Source: Nelumbo lutea (taxonomy: Eukaryota; Streptophyta; Magnoliopsida; Proteales; Nelumbonaceae). Taken from it: a DNA stretch of 64,000 nucleotides. Positions 1 to 11,810 of this stretch are shown piece after piece; positions within the stretch are counted from its first letter, which is position 1, and every line of letters starts with the position of its first letter. Where the stretch lies: NCBI GenBank assembly GCA_022828595.1, contig JAKGHH010000002.1, forward strand, positions 41,820,222 through 41,884,221. Reading direction: 5' to 3'. The notes under the pieces are model-generated. The model was not told where the DNA came from. It saw only the letters and a list, made by a program, of their open reading frames with translations, and ran no database searches. The translations under genes were made by a program, and so were the position numbers.

Positions 1-189
1 TAAAGACTTCAGTTACACAAAATACCATTTTCACAATTTTTTAAGTATGCAAAGTGATTAGTCGAGAAAGAAAAAAAATGGATATTTAATAAAACTAGTA
101 AGCATAAGCAGGTGATAATTTTTTATGATGATGATAGTAAATAATATATTACTAAAATTTTATACAATTGTTTATATTTTTATATCCAT

Positions 190-1470
190 AAAAGTTATTC
201 TTATTTGTTACATTTATTTTTGTTTAATATGATAAAAATGTGATATTAGAGATGTACCCAAATGTTTTCCACATTTTTTTTGTATTTTTATACTTTTGTG
301 TGTTTTCATTTTTTTTTTAATTTTTATTAATATTTAATTATTCCATCAAGGGTTAACACATTAGACCCAAAAGGTTGAATTGTTGACTTTCTAATAAACA
401 GGAAAACTTGATATTTGAATTGCTTTTAGATTTGTATTTTATTTCCATCATTAATAAAAACAATTATTCTTTGTCATATTTATTTTTTCCTAATATGATT
501 AATTAATTAATATAAAATATTAGAGTTATGCCAAAATATTTTCTACATTTTTTTGTGTTTATATCTTTTTAATTTTTATTACTTAATTATGACTTTATGG
601 GTTGATACATTTGTCATGAAAGGTTGAATTGTTGACCTACCACCAAATAGGAAAACAATTTCACATTTGGATTAGCTTTAAATTTTGTATTTTATTTCCA
701 TCATCAATAAAAAGTTAAAAATAGTTACTGATTTTCATGTTAAATTTTTAATATGATTAATATAAAATATTAAAGATATGTGTCCAAATGCTTTGTACGA
801 AGTTTCTATATTTTTCCTATTTTTTGTATTTTTATATTTCCTAATTTTATTATTTAATTAAGAGATCAAGGGCTGACACATATGATAAAAAAGGTTGAAC
901 TATATCTACCACTAGGAAAACAAATTTATTTTTGGCTTAGATTTAAATTTTATATTTTATTTCCAACATCAATGAAAACAACAATTATTTATGGCACTTA
1001 TTTTTCTTTATTATGATTAATATATAATTTCAGATAAAGTACCTAAATGTTTTTATAAAATTTTCGTATTATTACATAATGCTTTTGTGGTTTTTTAATT
1101 TTCTTAACTTTTATTTAATTATGACATCAAGGGTTGATACGTTTGACTCAAAAGGTTGAATTGTTGACTCACCATCATGAAGATAATTTTTTATTTTGGA
1201 TTGGTTTTAAATTTATACTTTATTCCAATATCAAGAAGCATAATTATATTGTCCTACTTATTTTTTAATATGATTAATATAAAATGTTATAGATGTGCCC
1301 AATTTTCTATAATTTTTTATATTTATTTCTATTTTAAAAGTTTTTATTTAATTATGATATCATGGATTGAACCATTTGACTCGAATGGTAGAATCATTTA
1401 CTCGCCACAAAGATGGAAGAGTGGCTCTATTTTTAGATCAACTTTAAAAGCATGTATTTTATATCATTAA
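190..1470. repeat. AT-rich tandem repeat, about five diverged ~250-bp units
   Basis: A block around the phrase AAGGTTGAATTGTTGAC recurs at 371, 620, 891 (diverged), 1152 and 1384 (diverged), a spacing of 232-271 bp. Each copy is preceded by a 'catcaagggttgacacatttgac'-like phrase (written here loosely) and followed by a run ending in a 'tatttcca-tcaat-aaaacaa' stretch and an 'atgattaatataaaatatta' stretch. The units are strongly diverged and contain indels, so this is an old tandem array. No coding potential is visible. The array may continue left of the window. Confidence 0.75.
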
Positions 1471-2128
1471 GCATTGGATATAGATCTAATTGATAAAATT
1501 TACTAGTGAAAAGAATAGCATAAATATAGATTCAATGTGGGAATGGAAGTTAATACCCTAAATATAAGACTTAATGAGAGAGAGTTAAATGAGAAAAAAT
1601 GCAATAGTTCAATTTACATTTTTTAAGTACAATTAGAGAGGGAGCACATTCAAAAATTTGGGTATTTTAGTCAAACAAAGTTCCACTCTCTCATTCATAC
1701 TTTTAGTATAGTAAAGATAGTATTGAAAAATATTACCAAACTAATGGTCCAATTAAACTAGTCTACTGGTAAGTGTTACTAATGAATTGGATCTAGATTC
1801 AACATAATTTTTAATATTTCCATTATTATCTGGTGACACTTATTCAACTAATAATTAACTACCTCCATTTTCTTGGTTGTACATAGTACACAACCAAAGA
1901 CTTGGACGGGGATGGGGCAAAAGGTGATTTAGACTTATGGATCATTGTTGGCAGCATACCTCATTTTTAATTTGGTTGTTAGTTTTAGACCTTCTAGATG
2001 CAAATTCTCTTCATGGGTGTGATATGGTAATAGATAACTAAAATCAAATTCAGCTGCATTGCCCTTGCTTCTACTCTCTTGTAATGTGGAGTGATGAATG
2101 CGACCTTCTGTGTGCCCAACAGTACAAA
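1471..2128. other. AT-rich intergenic DNA, nothing recognised
   Basis: No convincing reading frame, RNA gene or repeat boundary was found. Short open frames here lack any recognisable domain. Confidence 0.5.
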
Positions 2129-2574
2129 TGTTGGATTTTTTAAACAAGAGAATGAGAAAAGAAATTTCGGAAGTAAGTTTTTCATTCATTTGTCTCAAAA
2201 GATATACAAGGCTACTTATATAAAGTTGGGATGAGACAAGAATAAAGAGGCATGCATGTGGCCCAAATCTAACATATCCCAACATAAACATAAAGACAAT
2301 TTAAGAAATTACATAACAAGACAAAGTAAATATATGGAGCAAGTGGGTAGTTAAAAGAGTAAGACATGTTTGAAGTATTTCTAACTATTAGTTTCAAAGA
2401 AGGCTAGAAAAAATGCATTAATTGAATATGGTAATTACATCATATTTATAGGCTAAAATAGATCAAGCATATTCAAACACTTAGACTCTATCTGAGAACT
2501 CATATTGTAACTCTATTCAACGTCACCCTTATCATAACAGTTCATACACCAAACCTTATCTTAATTCCCTAACA
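2129..2574 (-). repeat. Candidate LTR remnant (minus orientation)
   Basis: Read on the minus strand, a purine run (GGAGGGGG, plus 2576-2584) is followed by TGTTAGGGAATT at 2574, like a polypurine tract and LTR start. A TATA-like TATAAATA lies near 2443-2450, and the stretch ends in CCAACA at 2129. No second copy was found, so this is either a solo LTR or the 3' LTR of the decayed copia upstream on the same strand. The boundaries are inferred. Confidence 0.35.
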
Positions 2575-2589
2575 TACCCCCTCCAACAC

Positions 2590-3640
2590 ATGGGGATAAA
2601 AAATATCCATGTGTTTGATCACAAATACCCACAATATGACGATAACTATGTAGATAATGATGATCTTGATGGTGTCCTATTGTGAATATGATAACAAGCG
2701 TGTTGAAATGATAATGATGTCATGGCAAATGATGGCCAGTTGTATGATGGCATGATGAGAACCTGTGATGATGTGTCAAAATCAGGAAGTCTGTTGTGAT
2801 AAACTAACGATGACACGGCCGTGCTGATAGTATGATGACGAGTACATATTGCTTCCTTAAGAGAGAGCCTCCGTGGGTTGATGGTGAAAATTGTCAATAG
2901 CCCAACCATGTGCCATATTCAGCCAATACCAAACTAGGCCAACAAGGGCCAACAACCACCATGGCTTAATAAAGAGCCTCAATAGCCAAAACTGAAGATG
3001 GGCCACTGTAGTCCAAAAACAAAAAATACCTTAGTTGGCTTTTTTTTATCTTCAAAGAATTCTGCCCATACTCACAAGTTACAACACTTTATCTGTGTAC
3101 GGGGACTTGTGTACGGGGATCATCGCCCCATGAATGAAAACATAGGGCAACTTTTAAGTACGGAAGATATTCATTGTGAGGTATGCAACTCCAATGTGCT
3201 GTGAGGTAGGTGTGAAGAGGAAATCCGAGCTTTCTCTCCACGTTGGGAGACTTGACTCACAGCCCTGTATCCTAAACCATAGGTGACCCACTAATAGTTA
3301 TATGAAGCAACATCTTTCTGCATTGATATTTGTTCCTTTTTTTTGGTACCACATTGTCTGCTACAACCACTCGTGATCGCTTCTGCATGGAGGTATCAAC
3401 GATCAAACTCCTTGAACTGAAGCTGGAAAGATTGGGGCATCAGCAACGTCGTCCCTCATAGAAAATTTATCTGTCGAAATAATGTAAGAAGCCATCAATC
3501 TTCAAAGGAACCAAAGGGAGATACTATTGGTTGCTATCACTGATGGCTTAAAACAGGGGATGAGGCTGATCAGGTACTCATGGTGGAGATGTAAGATTTG
3601 CAACCATGGGAGAGATGGACTAGAGAAGAGAAGATGTAAG
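2590..3640. other. Unassigned sequence between a candidate LTR and a copia remnant
   Basis: This holds GATGAT-rich stretches around 2640-2850 but no recognisable protein. It may be eroded 3' sequence of the minus-strand copia remnant at 3640-4510. Confidence 0.35.
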
Positions 3641-4510
3641 ATCAAGTACTCAGGTCTCTTGAAGTGACCTAGTCATAGATGAAGTGAAAACTGATTTGGA
3701 CATGCTAAGTTCAACCCTAAAAAATAGGATTGGCAGAGATATATGACCTATGAGGTGACTCCAACAAGAGAACGAAACTCAACTTCCATGCTTGTCCTAG
3801 CAATTGTAGCTTACTTGTGCCTTTCTAGAAATGGTGTTAGATCCCAATAAAACATATCCACTTATAGATTTACGATCATCTAGCATTTTGCCCAATCTAC
3901 ATCATTAGAGAGAAGAAGAAGAAGAAGAAGAAGAATAAGAAGAAGAAGAATGAAGGCCCATATCAATGGTACCCTTGAGGGATTTGAGAGTTTGAGTTAC
4001 AAAGAGAAGAAGAAGAAGAAGAAGAATGAAGGCCCATATCAACGGTACCTTGAGGGATTTGTGGGTCTGAGTGACAAAATCCCAACGAACATCAGTAAGA
4101 ATTTGAAGGAACTATAATAGGCTTTGTTCACTATAAATGCTATATTAGGTCTAGTAATGGCAGCATATTGAATCATGAAGCAGTTCCACAATGCTTCTAT
4201 ATTCATAATGATCATGAAGAGGGATAACAACAACCTTAGAAAGCTTGGAATGGAGTAGGGAGGGCATATAGATGGGTTTGGATCCGTCCATGTCGCAAAG
4301 ACATAGCAGATCATAGATACACTTATGTTGAGAGAGAGAGAGAGAGAAAACCTTTATCAATCCATTGAATCTCAAACCCTAGAAAATTATGAATATGTCA
4401 TCAACATAAACTAAGAAAACTACAACATCATTCAACTTGTGTATAAATAAAGATGAATTACCAACGAAAGGGTGGAAACCAAGAGCAAGAAGCTTGAAAC
4501 ATGAGAGAAA
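3640..4510 (-). pseudogene. Ty1/copia reverse transcriptase-RNase H remnant
   Basis: Translating the minus strand in broken frames gives the copia RT core LVYVDDIFII (YVDD codons at 4397-4408), preceded by a GFHPFVGNSSLFI-like segment. Next comes an AITRPNIAFIVNKA segment (4150-4200), the start of the RNase H region. A YLRGTIDMGLH-like motif follows near 4030-4060, and a DDRKSISGY-like motif near 3890. Several frameshifts and stops separate these pieces, so the copy is dead. In-frame GAA/TTC microsatellite expansion has inserted serine runs after the GLH motif. Confidence 0.75.
3909..4062. repeat. (GAA)n microsatellite with a duplicated flank
   Basis: Two (GAA)n tracts, near 3911-3950 and 4002-4026, are each followed by the same ATGAAGGCCCATATCAA segment and GGTACC...TTGAGGGATTT. 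This is a direct duplication with a period of about 78 bp lying in the copia RNase H remnant. Confidence 0.8.
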
Positions 4511-4949
4511 ACATCATCATATTGAAGTTGTGATGCTAAGAAGCTTAGAACTTGAGAGAATCCAAAAAATGTAAAGAAGATAGATGATAGAGACCAACCT
4601 TATTGAAGTTGTGAAGAAGGATGTTCCTTGAGGATTGATCATTAACAAGAAAGAAGGGTGAAATACAGAATAACAATTATTGTGTTGAGCAAACTAACTA
4701 ACTAAAAGAAGGTTCTTAACATTGTGAAGAACATGGAAAATAGAAGTGAATAGTCAATCAATGTAAGAAAAATATGAATTACCATTATGAATAATGTGTA
4801 AACCTATTCCATTTCCAATGCATATTTGATCTATTCCACTATATTCAGATATGATCAGCAAGTTGTTGACGTCAGGAGTCATATGATTTGTTGCACTAAT
4901 ATTAGGACACCAAGTTGAACTAAAAGAACAAAAGGAACTCTGTTATGGA

Positions 4950-5480
4950 CACACCACCCGGCAGCACACTGTGGCGCAGTCATAGGCAGCAACACGCACA
5001 ACGGGCCGCCCAGCAGCACGTACCGCCCGGCAGCGCCGCACAACAGGCTGGCAGTGCGCGGCACATACCGCCCGACAGAGCGCTGCACTCACACGAGCGG
5101 CACCATGGCGCGCAGCATGCACCGCTAGGCAGCAGTGTGCACGGCACGGCAGCACGCACCGTGCACACCGAGCCACACGCACGCACTGCGCGGCAGCAGC
5201 ACTGCACACGCATTAGTTTAAGTAGGAAATTAGGAGTTTTAGTTTGAGTTGGATTACCCTAGCCTAGCTGAATCCAACAAGGAATTCTCTTTTGTAATCT
5301 TCTATTTAAGGAGCTACGAATTGAAACAAAGCATTCAGTTTTCCAGTCAAGAAACGAGTGAGGAGAGTTTGGGTGGTCTCTTGGAAATAGGGTTTGTGCG
5401 CAAGGCCAAAGGCAAGGGAAGATCAAGGGTTCCTGCTGTGGAACAACCCGTGACGCGATCCTACGCTCAGGCCCATAACA
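4950..5480 (+). repeat. Ty3/gypsy 5' LTR fragment with a GC-rich segment
   Basis: The sequence ends at CCCATAACA (5480) just before a tRNA-Met primer site, which identifies it as the 3' part of a 5' LTR. Its first ~260 bp (4950-5212) are strongly GC-rich and dense in GCAGCAC/CGGCAG words, unlike the AT-rich surroundings. From 5220 it is ordinary LTR-like sequence with a TCTATTTAAGG TATA-like element near 5300. The left LTR end was not found, and no matching 3' LTR is visible. Confidence 0.6.
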
Positions 5481-5483
5481 TTT

Positions 5484-5496
5484 TGGTATCAGAGCC
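5484..5496 (+). other. Primer binding site (initiator-Met tRNA)
   Basis: TGGTATCAGAGCC lies 3 nt after the putative LTR end and matches the 3' end of plant initiator-Met tRNA in reverse complement, the usual primer of plant LTR retrotransposons. Confidence 0.7.
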
Positions 5497-5566
5497 TACC
5501 GTCATACGTCCAGCGAACAGCAGACCGCTAGTACAGTCGGCTGGAATTTCCATCCTAAAACGGCGC

Positions 5567-5807
5567 TGGAGACCCACTAGGATGGTTGCACCGCTGTGAA
5601 CAGTTCTTCCGCAACCAGCGCACCGATGACAAGGACAAGGTCAGCTTGGCCGCGTTCCACCTAACCGAAGAAGTGTAGCTCTGGTTCTACCGAGTGGAGC
5701 AGGAGGAACCAGGTCTTAGTTGGGGGCAGTTCAAGTCGTACTGCCTCCTTCGGTTCGGACCCCCACTAACAAACAACCCTTTGGGGGAACTCATTAATCT
5801 CAAGTAG
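5567..5807 (+). pseudogene. Ty3/gypsy gag fragment
   Basis: The frame from 5568 encodes a retrotransposon gag core with GDPLGWLHRCEQFF, then KVSLAAFHL, LWFYRVEQE, and SWGQFKSYCLLRFGPP, all typical of plant gypsy Gag. A TAG stop replaces the expected codon before LWFY (near 5677), and the frame stops again at about 5807. The rest of the element is missing, so this is a truncated dead copy downstream of its LTR and primer site. Confidence 0.75.
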
Positions 5808-6474
5808 ACTCCACACGACAGCTCATAAACTCTCACCACCAAAAGAGTTGGAGACACCCCCTGCTTGATATGCATTATATTGATATTGATTTGGTTCTGT
5901 AGTATGGAAGACATCAAATCTCTTATTGCAAATTAACACATCATAATTTGGTTAATTGCAAGGTACATTCTAATAGAAAAATATGAGTAAATACCTTTAA
6001 CACGACTACTACAACCCCTTTCATGTCCATATTTTGATTAAAATACAAACTATTGTTTTAATACTACTAAAGAGTTGTATTCTGCTGCACATTACTCCAA
6101 GATTGAGTTTGGGTGTTGGTAAGGTTAATAGTAGGTTGAAGAGAGTCCATTACAAGAAGGTGACGTTGATAAAGCTAGACCTTATGGTTTTTGGGTTTTT
6201 GAGAAAATCATGTATATCTTTGTTGGGCTCACAACAATCACCTATGGGAGAAAAGAACACATTATTTGAAATGAGATAACAACCAAGAGAACCCAATAGT
6301 ATAAAAAATAAAGAAGTCTAAGCAAAGACAAATAAAAACAAGAACCACCAAGAGCGTAAAGGATTTATGTGTTTCGGCCTTACCACCTACATCAATAAGA
6401 AATATAAAATCCGTTTTTCATTATGAAAGAAAATGTGAAACAATATAGGTACCTTGTGACTTGCAACCTAAACC

Positions 6475-6735
6475 AACCATTAAACCTTGTATACTCATTC
6501 TCCCTTTCCTCTCTCAACCCAAATAACAAAATAGGTAAAAAGAATACACTCTTGAAAGAAGTCTCAACCTCTCTTTTTTCCTCTCCAACAAGAAAAATAA
6601 TAAACTTCTCCAAACCCTAAATAAAAAAAGAGACCTTTATATGTACCACCTATCTTAACATAAAGGAGAGACCACATCAACCATTCGATTATAACCTAAT
6701 CCAATGATTTAAAAATAAAACACAACCCCAAGAAT
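6475..6735. repeat. Direct repeat copy 1, possible LTR
   Basis: This stretch matches 8345-8595 in the same orientation, sharing phrases such as CTCTCTTTTTTCCTCTCC, AACAAGAAAAA, TTTTATATGTA and GATTATAACCTAA with small differences. The two copies flank a Tnt1-like gag/protease remnant, as LTRs would. Primer site and terminal TG/CA were not identified. A GGATTTATGTGTTTCGGCC phrase just upstream (6360) may belong to the same repeat. Confidence 0.55.
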
Positions 6736-7198
6736 CTCTGCCTTTACTTATTTTGAACCACCATAGACGTCTTATATTTGTGCCTTCACCTATCTGTGAT
6801 TAACATAAACATCCATTGCCAATGGAAAACACTACCAACTACAAATAACCTTAATCATTCGACCATAACATCGCCTAATTAATTCAAACAAAGCGATCAA
6901 TCCACTTGTATAACTACCCATCAGTTAATAATCTTAGTTAATTCCAAAAAGGGACCTCAATCCTTTCTTTCGGCTAGAGCATTCTTCTCACTATCATTTG
7001 TATCTTGGAAACATGTATCATTTGTCTCCATCCTAGCTATGAAAGAAACTCTTTATGTGGCCACACTTGTATATTTTGATTTTAGCAAACAATTAAGGTT
7101 TTGGGAAGTATCATGCTCTCAAGAAGATGATATACATCTATACACTTTTCTCCCTTTTATCAAAACCATATTGTCACATGTGGTTTTTATGAATCCAC

Positions 7199-7900
7199 CT
7201 ACAAGAAAGACCTTGTAACCTTTGGAGCCCAACTAGTAAGTGATATTAGATTCCTATGCACCTTTGGGACATATGACATACAATCCAGAATATGAATAAC
7301 TCCACCATACATTTTGATTTTTATTGTCTCAACACTTGTGGTGTTACAAATACATCCATCACCCAAGGAGACAACCCATGTCTTCCACTCTTTGAATGTA
7401 TCAAAATATTTTCTTTTAGGGAAAATATGCATAAAACATTTAGAATCTAAACACCCACTCATTATGAGAACATTTTAATCATCATCCGATGCAATTTCCA
7501 CACTTCTAAATTCATCCCTACTCTTTTCTTATGCAAAACAATCTCTCTTTGTGTGACAATTATTCAGTGCATCTATAACATTGTAACTTTTCTTTTTCTC
7601 TAACCTTGGATATAAACTTGTCACTCTTAAAAACCTTGTCAGCAGACCTTCATCTTTGATTTATTCCCTACATAACCATTGTAAAATCCTATACACTCTC
7701 ATATTCTTCCACCCAACCTCACTGGATAGAAAAGAATGGTGGATTCTTCCAACTTCATTGTATCTTTCCCATATAAAAACATCGTCACCATGTTCTCGTA
7801 CGAATCAGAAGGCGAGTTAAGAAGAAGAAGGGCCTTGTCTTCTTCCTTTTCTTTAACATCCACTTTTCTTGGTTGATTTAAAATTATCATGAACACATTT
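7199..7900 (-). pseudogene. Tnt1-like copia gag and protease-region remnant
   Basis: On the minus strand, 7896-7699 encodes EEDKALLLLNSPSDSYENMV, a typical Tnt1/copia Gag (UBN2) segment. Further along, 7462-7199 encodes a segment running from LDSKC to VPKVHRNLISL, the protease to GAG-pre-integrase region. The usual DSGCS is DSKCF here. Stops and frameshifts break the frame, and no integrase or RT follows, so only the front of the polyprotein survives. Confidence 0.7.
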
Positions 7901-8344
7901 AAGTGCCCAAGAGTTTCCTACCTTCTTTTATCTTCAACCTATACAACTACACTTTATATATAACTTTGTGGTTAAAATTTTCCCTAAATAAAGTTTTCAA
8001 GCTTATCCCATAACTTTAATATAGAATCTTTTTCATAAAATTATCAGGTATACGTAGGAATAATCAAATTGTACTAACACATCTTAACTAGATTCCCTTC
8101 CAATCAACATCCTTCATGTCTTTTGGCTTTGCATTGTCTCCCTTAATGCTCTAACCAAGCCTTATTGAATCAGGATGTCCTTCACCTTTCTTTTTCATAG
8201 GGTAAAATTGCCTCTAGCATTAAACCTCCTAACTCGGAATTGAGAATCTGTACCTTTTGTTTCCATTATCTCTTAAACAATTTCGCAAAAACAATATAAA
8301 CACCAACCTAAAATCTTTGATACAACTTTGTTAAACTTACAACA

Positions 8345-8595
8345 ACCACCCATTTTCCTATTCATTTCTCAACCCAAAGAACAAAATAAGAGAAAAGAAT
8401 ACTCTTACACCAAGAGCACCATCTTTCTCTGAACCTCTCTTTTTTCCTCTCCAACAAGAAAAAAGAATAAACTTCCCCAACCCCTACATACAAAAGGAAC
8501 CCTTTTATATGTAACACCCACCTTAACCTAAAAGAGGGACCACACCTACCATTAGATTATAACCTAACCCAATGTTGAAAAATAAGATATAACCC
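8345..8595. repeat. Direct repeat copy 2, possible LTR
   Basis: This is the partner of 6475-6735. The gag remnant at 8604-9240 stops right at this repeat's right edge, which suggests the repeat-flanked element inserted into or recombined with that gag. Confidence 0.55.
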
Positions 8596-8603
8596 CATTA
8601 ATC

Positions 8604-9240
8604 TTAAATTTCAAGAGAGGTAGAGTTTAATCTTGTGGTTGTAGATGTAACGAAATGATCAAAATATGCTCCAAGTCCACCTAGTATATGAAGAAGAAGA
8701 TCTCTTGTACAGATCGGATCAGACATGGCTGCTAATTGAATGGCCAAACCTTTTGCTTTTTGAACATATTCTATAATTCTAGAGTTCCCCTTCTTTAAGT
8801 TCATCAACTAAAACCTCAACTAGGAGATTTTGGCCAATGATGGTGAAGCATAGGCACTCTCCAATGCTTTCCAAACTACTGGCGAAAATTTGAGTCCTGA
8901 CGTTGTTAATAATACTTTCAAAAAGAAAAGATATGATCCATGTAAGTCTTAGTTAATCAAATTTCCTTGAAGTCATAAAAATCATATATGGGTTTACAAT
9001 CTCCTAGATTGAATCCTTGGCATTAGGGATGGTTTTAGAGGGAATGGGATCATTCCATTAAAAATCCCTTTAGTTTCATGGGTTTTGAATAGGGAAAGGA
9101 ACTGAGTCATAGGTAATATCTTCAATAAGATATGGGAAACGCTAGGCATTGTCATGGAGACCAACGAAGAAGAGGTGGAGGAAGTGGTGATGAGGGGAGA
9201 CAGAACAAAAGCAATGTTAAATGAAGAAGATGCCATTATT
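8604..9240 (-). pseudogene. Ty1/copia gag remnant
   Basis: Minus-strand translation in broken frames gives VWKALESAYASPS, then NSRIIEYVQKAKGLAIQLA, a plant copia Gag (UBN2) signature, followed by LLLHILGGLGAYFD. The gag begins just after a primer binding site at 9241-9253, so its orientation and 5' end are clear. The 3' part is lost at the repeat boundary near 8600. Confidence 0.7.
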
Positions 9241-9253
9241 GGCTCTGATACCA
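9241..9253 (-). other. Primer binding site of minus-strand copia
   Basis: Plus-strand GGCTCTGATACCA is the reverse complement of TGGTATCAGAGCC, directly upstream of the gag remnant on the minus strand. Confidence 0.75.
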
Positions 9254-9470
9254 TGTGACAATTCTAAAATTAAAGGGATAATTGAGAGAAAGGAAAGGTC
9301 TGACGACCTACTTCATTGATTTAGTATTTATAATACAACTTGTAGTAGTTTACATGGAATAAAATAAAGAAAGGAATAGTTCTAGTAGAACTAGAAACAA
9401 AGAGTTCATCCTATATATCATATATCATAGGAGTTGAACCTATTTGTTCTAGAGTCCTGGAAGTGATTGT
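9254..9470 (-). repeat. 5' LTR of the minus-strand copia (right end uncertain)
   Basis: The sequence starts TGTGACAATTCT on the plus strand, i.e. ends in CA on the minus strand, immediately before the primer site. It contains a TATTTATAATAC TATA-like stretch. The far end could not be placed. Confidence 0.45.
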
Positions 9471-10272
9471 ATGTTTGTTTGAGCAATATCTTTATTAGGT
9501 TGCAAGGGAGTGCTTTCCATATAGAGTTCACTATGTTGTGATTATGGCTGCAGCCCTATTTTTGACTTTCCAGTGTAACACTAACATTCTAGCATTGGAA
9601 ATAAATTCAGAACTTCATGTGAACTGTTATTTTATTTTCAATGTGAATGCATCCATGTTTCATTGGGGTTGCAAAGGAAGTGCTGCAATATGTGCTCTCC
9701 CTTGGGCACCTGGAAGGACTTTTTGATCCTTCCATGAAGGAGCAAAAGTGAACTTTGTAATAATGTGAAATATAAACATGGGCAATAATGTAAGAATTAT
9801 GATTCACCTCTTGTAGCTTGTCCATTGCTTTAAAACATAACTACTCTTTATATGTAGTTTTCCCAAATGGCTCGATCAATGAGGAGATGAGGTCATAATT
9901 CAATAAGGGACTAATTAGGGTTTACCTTTTTAATAACTATACCCGATTTCCCTCAAATTATATCAGCAAAATGGTAAGGTTTTGACATTAGGCATTAAAT
10001 ATATAATGTGTGGATTAAGCGTCTGCACTTTCCTATAGACTTTTTACTTTCCTCTTAGTGTATGGACATCTTTTTAAGGCAGTGTCATGGTTTGATAGAA
10101 AACAAAAGAGAACCAAAAAGTTCAGGGAAAGTTCTTAAAAGGAGTTTACTTAACAACTTTCTGTTTCTTATTGTTTTCTTTGAAAGCATACGTAGTATAA
10201 ATAATTTGGCACCATGGATGTAGCATATAAATCTTTTATCTTTATCATTCTAACGCATGACTGTGCAAATAG
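9471..10272. other. Intergenic or intronic DNA, no feature recognised
   Basis: No LRR or kinase coding sequence was found here although a receptor-kinase exon follows. If that exon belongs to an active gene, this is part of its intron. Confidence 0.4.
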
Positions 10273-10613
10273 AATATGGATCAGAAGGAAGAGTTTCCAG
10301 GAGCTGTGATGTTTATAGCTATGGAATCATGCTTATGGAAATTTTTACCAGAAAGAAGCCTACAGATGAGATGTTTGTTGGAGAGTTGAATCTAAGAACG
10401 TGGGTGAATGCATCACTTCCTAATGCAGTTATGAAGATAGTGGATGGAATCCTTTTGAGTGAAGATGAGTCAGATTTAAACCTGAAACAACAAGTTCTCT
10501 TTTCCATCATGGAATTAGCTCTTGACTGTACGATGGAGTCAGCAGATGAAAGGCTCAACATAAATGAAGTGAATGTTAGACTCCGTAAGATCAAGAAGCA
10601 ACTCGAAAGTTGA
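10273..10613 (+). CDS. LRR receptor-like kinase, last exon only (partial gene)
   Basis: The sequence encodes the C-terminal part of a Ser/Thr kinase domain of LRR-RLK subfamily XII type. It begins at EYGSEGRVS (end of the activation segment, after the usual APE) and continues with CDVYSYGIMLMEIFTRKKPT, DEMFVGELNLRTWV, SIMELALDCTMESADERLN, and the final arginine-lysine-rich helix, ending in TGA. An acceptor (CAAATAG) ends at 10272, and the phase (one base carried over for the Glu codon) matches the conserved last intron of this subfamily. The first exon with the LRR ectodomain, membrane helix and kinase N-lobe is not in 1-10,272. It may lie left of the window, or this may be an orphan exon. 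The frame is intact over 113 codons. Confidence 0.7.
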
Positions 10614-11650
10614 AGTTCTTAAACACTAAGTTACTAATCATACAATAATTAAGAATCTCCATGTCTTTTGGTTGGAATATCACTGGATTCTACTTGGAAA
10701 TGTAGTTTTGGTTTTTGTTGTTCTCTTTTGGTTTCTGTCTGGCCTGTTTTACATGTCAATTAGATATAGAACATATAGTGCATAATTTGTTGTTATATAC
10801 CAAAAGGAAGTATTCTGTCAACCAAATCATTTAGAACGTTTTAATAAAGCTTCCTTTAAAAGCACAAAATAGATACCAAAAAGCTTCTTTAGTTTCTTAG
10901 TTAAACTTCAACTCATGCATGATAGATTATTATTCAAAAATCCAACTTTTTAATTAATTCCTAAAAACACTATTCAAAAAATGGGAAGCTACTTTAATTT
11001 TACCAAAATACAAAAAATAAAAGTATTGGAGATAGAAGCATTTTTCTCATAGCCTAGGTAATAAAGTATAGCCAGACTAGACCAGATGGTTGTCTAGGTT
11101 GAACTATGATTACATTATGAGCACATGGAAATGATCACAGCAGGTTTGATGCTTGAAATGGAGGTGATGGGTCCTCTGGATATGTAAGCTTAAAAACATT
11201 TCGATTATTAACAATTTTTAAGGTAGTTTGGCTTATCCTGACCTGCATCCCAAGCATAATAATATTTGTCTTAGATTGGGATAGGGATAGCCTTACCCTT
11301 GTTGATTATAAATCTATGATTAACTATGATTTTTTACAAATTAAAATTTTATTTAATTTTAATATATTATGAAAATATAAAGGTTTTTATTTGTATATTA
11401 ATATAAAATTTGATATCTGAATATATACATGTATATAACGTTCAGGTCAAGCTTAAGGGTTGCTTAGTTTGTGTCCTACCTGCTAGGGTTGCCAATTGAC
11501 TCTCAAATTCTAAAACTTTTTGGCCATTTTAAGCATAATAAGATGGTTGTGGAATAAACACAAATTCGATCCAAAATCTGACAAAATAATCAGATGCAGA
11601 TGCTGATGTAGATATTCCATAATTGAATGAGGATGTATATGTAGTTGGAC
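10614..11650. other. Intergenic DNA, nothing recognised
   Basis: AT-rich sequence after the receptor-kinase stop, with no coding or repeat structure identified. Confidence 0.4.
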
Positions 11651-11810
11651 CCAATATGAATCTAATCTGCTTACAATACTACCACCTACATTATGTGTGG
11701 ATTTGGGGCATATTTAGGATAGATTTGGATCAAATATGAATCTGATCCGTTTACAAACCTACTACCTACATTATGCATGCACTTGGGCATATCTAGGATA
11801 GACCTAGCTT
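11651..11810. repeat. Tandem duplication, ~80-bp unit, two copies
   Basis: The phrases AATATGAATCTAATCTGC (from 11653) and AATATGAATCTGATCCGT (from 11733) start two 80-bp copies. Both continue through CTACCTACATTATG and GGGCATAT-TAGGATAGA. Confidence 0.75.

Noticed and set aside
4879..5247. Several open frames on both strands in the GC-rich block
   Set aside because: High GC removes stop codons in all frames; the residue composition is Ala/His/Cys-rich without any domain, and the block lies in an LTR.
9538..9830. Small open frames upstream of the receptor-kinase exon
   Set aside because: No LRR or kinase motif and no family resemblance.
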